From positions 1 to 10,681 of the forward strand of contig JAJUIX010000022.1 in NCBI GenBank assembly GCA_029267455.1: a stretch of DNA of 10,681 nt, given 5' to 3'. Made by a program: the position numbers and the translations under genes. Within the stretch, counting starts at the first letter, position 1. The number at the start of each line of letters is the position of its first letter. The notes beneath the pieces are model-generated. The model was given only the letters and a program-made list of their open reading frames with translations, had not been told where the DNA came from and searched no databases. This document shows, piece by piece, positions 6,412 through 10,681 of the stretch. The stretch comes from Enteractinococcus sp. GTDB taxonomy: Bacteria > Actinomycetota > Actinomycetes > Actinomycetales > Micrococcaceae.

Positions 6412-6637
6412 GTCATTCATCCCCCATTGCCATAGGTTCTTCCACCCGTGCCCAGTCATGCGGGTTAACGTGGTACAGGTTATGGAACAACTGGTCAGCA
6501 AACCGATAAGGTTAAGAACAAGTGTCCAAAATCTGCCCTGGTAACTCCAGGTTGAGAAGAACTACGGACGCGTGGCCGGAAACCATTGACGAGGATAACT
6601 GCGGGGCGAACCTCCGCACAGATGAGGAGCATCAATC
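6412..6637 (+). other. lpd upstream region with a leader hairpin
   Basis: No gene is supported here. A 28-codon ATG frame at 6459 lacks a ribosome site. I found no convincing -35/-10 pair; GATAAG, CAAAAT and GGTAACT are weak -10-like strings without matching -35 hexamers. A small stem TGCGG (6600-6604)/CCGCA (6614-6618), with GG/CC pairing inside, ends five bases before the lpd ribosome site GAGGAG (6624-6629). It could influence translation of lpd. The promoter of the E3-E2 genes must lie somewhere in this stretch. Confidence 0.35.
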
Positions 6638-8011
6638 GTGACTGAAACCGCTACAGAATTCGACGTACTCATTCTCGGCGGTGGTTCCGCCGGTTATGGT
6701 GCGGCGCTGCGCGCCGTACACCACGGACTAACCGTAGGGCTGATCGAACGAGACAAGGTCGGGGGTACCTGTCTCCACTGGGGCTGTATTCCCACAAAGG
6801 CTTATCTCCACGCTGCCGATATTGCAAATGGCGCGAAAGAATCCGAAAAATTTGGCGTGAAGGCTTCGTTCGATAGCGTCGACATGGCCGCCGTACGCGA
6901 CTACAAAAATGGGATCGTAGACGGCAAGTTCAAGGGCCTGCAGGGTCTGCTAAAAATGCGGAAAGTGACTACCATCAGTGGTAGCGGTCGCTTAGTGTCT
7001 GAAAATGAAATCGATGTCGATGGCACTGTCTACACCGGCAAATACATTATCCTAGCCACCGGGTCCGTATCCAACACCATGGGGTTAGAAATCTCGGACA
7101 AGATCCTTACGTCTACCGAGGCTCTTGAATTAGATTACACACCAAAATCTGCCATCGTATTGGGCGGTGGAGTGATTGGTTCCGAGTTTGCTTCCCTCTG
7201 GAACTCATTTGGCGTCGACGTCACGGTCATTGAAGGCCTCGATTCCCTTGTCGCGAATGAAGACCCCGCCATCATCAAGCAACTAACCCGTAACTTCCGC
7301 AAAGCTGGCATCAAATCCAACCTGGGTGTCTTCTTCAATAAAGTTGAAGAAACCGGTGACGGAGTAAAAGTCACGCTGGAAGACGGCAAAGAATTCGAAG
7401 CAGAAATCTGCCTCGTAGCAACCGGTCGCAAACCCAACACTGCAGACATGGGCTATGAAGATGTGGGCGTCAAACTCGACGGAGCTCATGTTGCCGTCAA
7501 CGATCGTCTGCACACCGGTGTTGGCAACATCTATGCCATCGGTGACATTGTCAAAGGCAAGCAGCTTGCACACCGCGGCTACCAGCACGGCAACTTCGTC
7601 ATCGAAGAAATCATGGGCAATAACCCACTGAAGGTCGAAGACCGTAATATCCCGGGTGTCACGTTCACGAGTCCAGAAATTATTTCCGTTGGGATGACTG
7701 AACCAGCTGCGCAGGAAGAGTTCGGTAAAGACAACGTCGAAACTGTTGAATATAACCTGGCAGGGAACGGTAAATCATCGATTATCGGCACCACCGGTAT
7801 TATCAAAATGGTTCGTCAAAAACACGGTCCCATTGTTGGGGTACACGGCATCGGTGACCGCATTTCAGAACAAATTGGTGAAGCACAGCTGATTGTCAAC
7901 TGGGAGGCATACCCTGAAGACGTCGCCCACTTCATCCACGCGCACCCAACTCAAAACGAGTCCCTGGGTGAAGCCGCAATGATGCTCAACGGATTCCCGT
8001 TACACGCCTAG
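6638..8011 (+). CDS. lpd: Dihydrolipoyl dehydrogenase (E3)
   Basis: 457 residues, a usual length for E3. It is a cytosolic FAD flavoprotein that reoxidises dihydrolipoyl groups on E2 (and the glycine-cleavage H protein) and passes electrons to NAD+. In order: FAD-binding [13 protein letters not shown] (about 14-26); the redox disulfide in [13 protein letters not shown] (Cys45, Cys50); second dinucleotide fold [16 protein letters not shown] (about 173-188); ATGRKPNT; the FAD-contacting [15 protein letters not shown]; and C-terminal HAHPTQNE with the catalytic His436-Glu441 pair. All catalytic residues are present. The GTG start is preceded by GAGGAG eight bases upstream. The E2 gene follows 83 bases later without a terminator between, so an E3-E2 operon is likely. 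Related flavoproteins such as mycothione or mercuric reductase are less likely because of the HPT-E ending and the E2 neighbour. Confidence 0.96.
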   Translation: MTETATEFDVLILGGGSAGYGAALRAVHHGLTVGLIERDKVGGTCLHWGCIPTKAYLHAADIANGAKESEKFGVKASFDSVDMAAVRDYKNGIVDGKFKGLQGLLKMRKVTTISGSGRLVSENEIDVDGTVYTGKYIILATGSVSNTMGLEISDKILTSTEALELDYTPKSAIVLGGGVIGSEFASLWNSFGVDVTVIEGLDSLVANEDPAIIKQLTRNFRKAGIKSNLGVFFNKVEETGDGVKVTLEDGKEFEAEICLVATGRKPNTADMGYEDVGVKLDGAHVAVNDRLHTGVGNIYAIGDIVKGKQLAHRGYQHGNFVIEEIMGNNPLKVEDRNIPGVTFTSPEIISVGMTEPAAQEEFGKDNVETVEYNLAGNGKSSIIGTTGIIKMVRQKHGPIVGVHGIGDRISEQIGEAQLIVNWEAYPEDVAHFIHAHPTQNESLGEAAMMLNGFPLHA

Positions 8012-8094
8012 TCAACCATGGTGGGTTGGCCACCTGCGCATTAAGCACCGAACGTGTGAGCATACGAAGAGGAATAGAGAGGAAACCGGACGGA

Positions 8095-9888
8095 ATGTCT
8101 GAAACCATTACTCTGCCAGAACTGGGCGAATCGGTCACCGAAGGTACCGTAACCCGTTGGCTCAAAGAAGTAGGCGACACCATTGAGGTCGACGAACCCA
8201 TCGTGGAGATTTCCACGGATAAAGTTGACACTGAAATCCCATCTCCTGTCGCCGGAACCGTCCTGGAAATTTTGGTCCAGGAAGACGAAGACGTTGAGGT
8301 AGGCCAGGCGCTGGCCGTTATTGGCGATGAGGGTGAATCCCCATCCGACGCACCAGCTGACGACTCCGCTGCAGAAGAGGCTCCTGCAGAAGAAGCTGAA
8401 GATACTTCGCAAGAGCCTGCTCAGCAAGAAGCTGAACCAGCCCAAGCAAAAGAATCCGCTCCAGCCGCCTCGTCAGCTGACGCCGAAGAAGTCAAGCTGC
8501 CAGAACTGGGCGAATCGGTCACCGAAGGCACGATTACCCGGTGGTTGAAAGAAGTCGGCGATCAGATCGAAGTCGATGAGCCCCTGGTAGAGATCTCGAC
8601 CGACAAGGTCGATACCGAGATCCCTTCACCTGTGGCCGGTACGGTCTTAGAAATTAAGGCCCAGGAAGACGAAGATGTCGAAGTCGGACAGGTTCTCGCT
8701 CTGGTTGGTTCCTCGGACAGCGCACCTGCAGCATCCGCGCCAGCGGAAGACACAGAGCCAACAGAAGAAAAAGAGCCAGAACCTGCGCAGACGTCAGAGC
8801 CGACACCTGAACCAGAGTCGACACCTGAACCTGAGCCCACGCCTGAACCGACTCCAGCACCCAAACCCGCTGCTGAAGAGACCCCATCCTCACCGGAAGA
8901 AACACCGCGCGGTGATGGCTATGTTACGCCGCTTGTCCGTCGTCTTGCCCGTGAACAAAATGTAGACCTGGCAGAAGTCACCGGAACCGGTGTGGGCGGA
9001 CGCATCCGCAAACAAGACGTCCTTGCCGCAGCAGCTGCCAAAGAATACGAAGCTCGCGATGAGTCGACCACTGCCGCACCAGAACGCTCTGCCGCGCCCG
9101 CTGCGAGTGCACCTGCCGCCTCACGACCAACACGGAAAGATCCTGTCTCATCGATCGATCCGTCCAAGCGAGGCACAACCGAGAAAGCCTCCCGGATCCG
9201 TCAGGTTATCGCAGATCGCATGGTCGAATCATTGGACACCTCAGCGCAGCTGACCCAGGTCCATGAGATTGATATGACCCGCATTGTGCAGATGCGCAAC
9301 CAGGTCAAGGATCGTTTCCGTGCCGAAAATGGCGTCAACCTGACATTCTTGGCATTTATCACGCAGGCGACAACCGAAGCGCTCCGTGCCCATCCAGCCT
9401 TGAATGCTCAATACGATGCCGAGTCGAAGGAAATCACCTACCACGATTCAGAGGATATCGGTATTGCTGTAGATACTGAACGTGGCCTGTTGGTGCCAGT
9501 CATTAAGGACGCGGGCAACCTGAACCTCACCGGTATTGCCAAAGCGATCTCAGACCTCGCAGCACGCACCCGTGACAACCAGGTCAAGCCAGATGAGCTG
9601 TCGGGTGGCACATTCTCGATCACAAACCTCGGCTCGTTTGGTGCACTGTTTGATACCCCGGTTATCAATCAGCCTCAAGTCGCCATTCTCGGCCCAGGCA
9701 ATATCGTGAAACGTCCAGTCGTCACCACCGATGCTGAAGGCAACGACGTCATCGCGATCCGTCACATGATGTACCTCTCCCTCACCTACGATCACCGCAT
9801 CGTAGATGGCGCCGACGCCGGTCGTTTTATGACGCAGCTGAAGAACCGTCTGGAAACCGGTGAATTCGGCGGCCAGCTAGGCCTCTGA
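8095..9888 (+). CDS. sucB: Dihydrolipoyl acyltransferase (E2), actinobacterial SucB/AceF type
   Basis: 597 residues. It forms the core of 2-oxoacid dehydrogenase complexes, carrying acyl groups on lipoyl-lysines and transferring them to CoA. Lipoyl domain 1 is about 5-77 (Lys43 in STDKVDT) and lipoyl domain 2 about 133-205 (Lys171), nearly identical. They are joined by acidic Ala/Pro/Glu linkers, then a [12 protein letters not shown] linker (about 235-260). The peripheral-subunit-binding domain is about 276-312 ([21 protein letters not shown]) and binds E1/E3. The catalytic domain is about 362-597, ending with YDHRIVDG (His567, Asp571). The first ATG giving the canonical N-terminus is at 8095, with GAGGA eleven bases upstream; the longer frame from 8026 adds 23 residues unlike the family. 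Often annotated as succinyltransferase (SucB), but in actinobacteria this E2 typically serves pyruvate dehydrogenase and works with the OdhA/Kgd fusion enzyme, so substrate specificity is open. Confidence 0.95.
   Translation: MSETITLPELGESVTEGTVTRWLKEVGDTIEVDEPIVEISTDKVDTEIPSPVAGTVLEILVQEDEDVEVGQALAVIGDEGESPSDAPADDSAAEEAPAEEAEDTSQEPAQQEAEPAQAKESAPAASSADAEEVKLPELGESVTEGTITRWLKEVGDQIEVDEPLVEISTDKVDTEIPSPVAGTVLEIKAQEDEDVEVGQVLALVGSSDSAPAASAPAEDTEPTEEKEPEPAQTSEPTPEPESTPEPEPTPEPTPAPKPAAEETPSSPEETPRGDGYVTPLVRRLAREQNVDLAEVTGTGVGGRIRKQDVLAAAAAKEYEARDESTTAAPERSAAPAASAPAASRPTRKDPVSSIDPSKRGTTEKASRIRQVIADRMVESLDTSAQLTQVHEIDMTRIVQMRNQVKDRFRAENGVNLTFLAFITQATTEALRAHPALNAQYDAESKEITYHDSEDIGIAVDTERGLLVPVIKDAGNLNLTGIAKAISDLAARTRDNQVKPDELSGGTFSITNLGSFGALFDTPVINQPQVAILGPGNIVKRPVVTTDAEGNDVIAIRHMMYLSLTYDHRIVDGADAGRFMTQLKNRLETGEFGGQLGL
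8107..8709 (+). repeat. Tandem lipoyl-domain duplication inside the E2 gene
   Basis: Codons 5-77 (8107-8325) and 133-205 (8491-8709) encode near-identical lipoyl domains offset by exactly 384 bases. A 32-base stretch at 8113-8144 is repeated without change at 8497-8528; the rest differs mostly at synonymous positions. Unequal recombination between copies would keep the frame and change the lipoyl-domain number, which varies between actinobacterial E2 proteins. Confidence 0.85.
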
Positions 9889-9907
9889 AAGGACGCACAG
9901 TAAATCT

Positions 9908-10267
9908 ATGGACATTGTTTATGCAATCTTCATTGCCATTCACATCTTGTCGATGGCGGCCATCGTGGGTGGTTGGTTAGCCAACTTTAAGAATCCCACG
10001 GTCACGAAATCACAGTGGTATGGGGCCATCTTCATGATCATTTCTGGCGTGGTACTGTTTGGCCTCGCCGAAATGGGTGGCATCGAAGACCCAGCCCAGC
10101 GTATCAAGCTCACGATCAAGCTACTGTTGGGTTTGATCGTGTTTATCACTGCGCTCCTTGGTCGTCGCAAGATTAACCGAGGCGAGGAAATTTCCACTGG
10201 TCTGGCACATGCCACCGGTGGTACCGGTCTGATCGCTGCACTGGTCGCAACACTCTGGCGGTTCTAG
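9908..10267 (+). CDS. Small four-helix integral membrane protein, function unknown
   Basis: 119 residues. Four hydrophobic segments are visible: about 2-25 (IVYAIFIAIHILSMAAIVGGWL), 40-56 (AIFMIISGVVLFGLAEM), 68-85 (IKLLLGLIVFITALLG) and 98-117. The basic GRRKINRG between the last two would be the cytosolic loop by the positive-inside rule, placing both termini outside. His12 in helix 1 and GGWLANFKNPTVT are typical of an uncharacterised actinobacterial membrane family often found beside E2; I recall no assigned function. The ATG is 19 bases after the E2 stop. The only ribosome site, AAAGGA (9888-9893), overlaps that stop and is 14 bases from the ATG, so translation may be coupled to E2. A strong terminator follows, making it the last gene of the lpd-E2 unit. 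Confidence 0.75.
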   Translation: MDIVYAIFIAIHILSMAAIVGGWLANFKNPTVTKSQWYGAIFMIISGVVLFGLAEMGGIEDPAQRIKLTIKLLLGLIVFITALLGRRKINRGEEISTGLAHATGGTGLIAALVATLWRF

Positions 10268-10286
10268 ACAAGGAACCAGCCGACTC

Positions 10287-10323
10287 AAAAGCCGCAGGGA
10301 AACTCGCTTTCTCTGCGGCTTTT
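10287..10323. terminator. Bidirectional terminator between convergent genes
   Basis: A 16-bp stem (10287-10302 with 10308-10323, one G-U pair) encloses loop CTCGC. It starts with AAAA and ends with TTTT, so it serves both the plus-strand membrane-protein gene and the minus-strand gene ending at 10332. Flanking AGGAAC (10271-10276) and GTTCCT (10327-10332) can extend the pairing across internal unpaired bases. Confidence 0.88.
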
Positions 10324-10331
10324 GCTGTTCC

Positions 10332-10681
10332 TCATGGTATTGCTACTGGCGCTACTGCGCTAAGTTTCCATCCCTGGCCTGTTTCGACTAGGTATAGTTC
10401 TAACCTCTCCGTCCGGGCGTCTGTACGGTTGAGGACCCGCTGTTGCTTATCTCGCTGCACATACGCACCGGTATGCCATTCCACTACCACCACCGCTGTC
10501 TCACGGGAACGGTCCACGCCTTTTACGACAGCTCGCATACGAATCCCCTCCAGCGCGTTTTCCGACTCATGCAGTGAGGTCAGGGTCTCAGTATCTGCAG
10601 CGAAGACCTCCGAGGTCTCGAGTGCATATGCGGGCACCTGGGAAGCATCAGCCGAGGCCCAAGCAGCGCTGCGCGCTTGAG
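10332..10681 (-). CDS. C-terminal part of an unrecognised protein (5' end off-window)
   Basis: The minus-strand frame is open from the right edge to the stop at 10332-10334, giving at least 116 residues. The GTG at 10637 is probably internal, because the frame continues upstream without a stop and resembles coding sequence (Ala-rich QARSAAWASADASQ). The visible part alternates short helices with beta-like strands: VFAADTETLTSLHESENALEGI, then MRAVVKGVDR, TAVVVVEWHTGAYVQRD, RTERLELYLVETGQGWKLSAVAPV. The ending, strand-GxGWKLSAV, resembles an NTF2/SnoaL-like or secreted lipoprotein-type C-terminal domain found in many actinobacterial hypothetical proteins, but this is only an impression. No catalytic motif, membrane helix or signal peptide can be judged from the fragment. 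It shares the terminator at 10287-10323 with the convergent membrane-protein gene. Confidence 0.65.
   Translation of the reverse strand, partial: QARSAAWASADASQVPAYALETSEVFAADTETLTSLHESENALEGIRMRAVVKGVDRSRETAVVVVEWHTGAYVQRDKQQRVLNRTDARTERLELYLVETGQGWKLSAVAPVAIP

Noticed and set aside
6484..6514. GGAAC followed by GTT upstream of lpd, considered as a third SigR-type promoter
   Set aside because: The spacing is 22 bases, outside the 17-21 range accepted for SigR/SigH promoters.
6459..6545. 28-codon ATG frame between pepA and lpd
   Set aside because: No Shine-Dalgarno sequence and no recognisable composition; likely chance.
8018..8044. Eight-codon ATG frame and small GGTGG/CCACC stem in the lpd-E2 gap
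   Set aside because: No ribosome site, and the stem is too short and lacks a U-tract to be a terminator.
8026..8094. Upstream extension of the E2 frame
   Set aside because: The 23 extra residues are unlike the family, whose N-terminus [13 protein letters not shown] begins at 8095 with its own ribosome site.
1..10681. Search for tRNA, rRNA, CRISPR arrays, toxin-antitoxin, defence or phage genes
   Set aside because: Nothing with the needed repeats, motifs or structure was found; apart from the IS end the window holds core genes.

Overview
The window looks like a chromosomal housekeeping segment of a high-GC Gram-positive (Actinobacteria), most likely order Micrococcales. The reasons are the primary sigma factor with a long Lys/Ala-rich then acidic N-terminus, the gene order sigA - DUF4192 - PAC2 / pepA - lpd - E2, the actinobacterial E2 with duplicated lipoyl domains, frequent GTG starts and AGGA-type ribosome binding sites. 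Base composition looks only moderately GC-rich by eye, so a moderate-GC Micrococcaceae relative (Yaniella/Enteractinococcus-like) is a guess, not a determination.

Layout. 1-408: right end of an ISL3-type insertion sequence (transposase C-terminus, 5' part off-window). 428-3513, minus strand: sigA terminator, sigA (primary sigma factor), a 287-base regulatory gap, then a DUF4192 gene. 3514-4662, minus strand: a PAC2-family (proteasome-assembly-chaperone-like) gene. 4663-4808: divergent promoter region. 4809-6362, plus strand: leucyl aminopeptidase, closed by a strong hairpin. 6638-9888, plus strand: dihydrolipoyl dehydrogenase (E3) and dihydrolipoyl acyltransferase (E2) of the 2-oxoacid dehydrogenase complexes. 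9908-10267: a small four-helix membrane protein coupled to E2. 10287-10323: a bidirectional terminator. 10332-10681, minus strand: the C-terminal end of an unrecognised protein running off the window.

How the genes relate. E3 and E2 act together: E2 carries acyl groups on lipoyl-lysines and E3 reoxidises the dihydrolipoyl groups. The E1 and lipoylation genes are not in view. SigA drives bulk transcription. The PAC2 protein and the aminopeptidase suggest a loose link to protein turnover, but they are divergently transcribed.

The most interesting signals are regulatory. Upstream of sigA and upstream of the PAC2 gene I read two elements, GGGAAC-N17-CGTT and GGAAT-N18-GTT, both correctly oriented. 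They fit the promoter consensus of the thiol-oxidative-stress ECF sigma factor SigR/SigH of actinomycetes. If real, the primary sigma factor and a proteostasis-type protein are co-induced by disulfide stress. I did not find a new defence system, CRISPR array, tRNA or rRNA; apart from the IS end, this is core genome.
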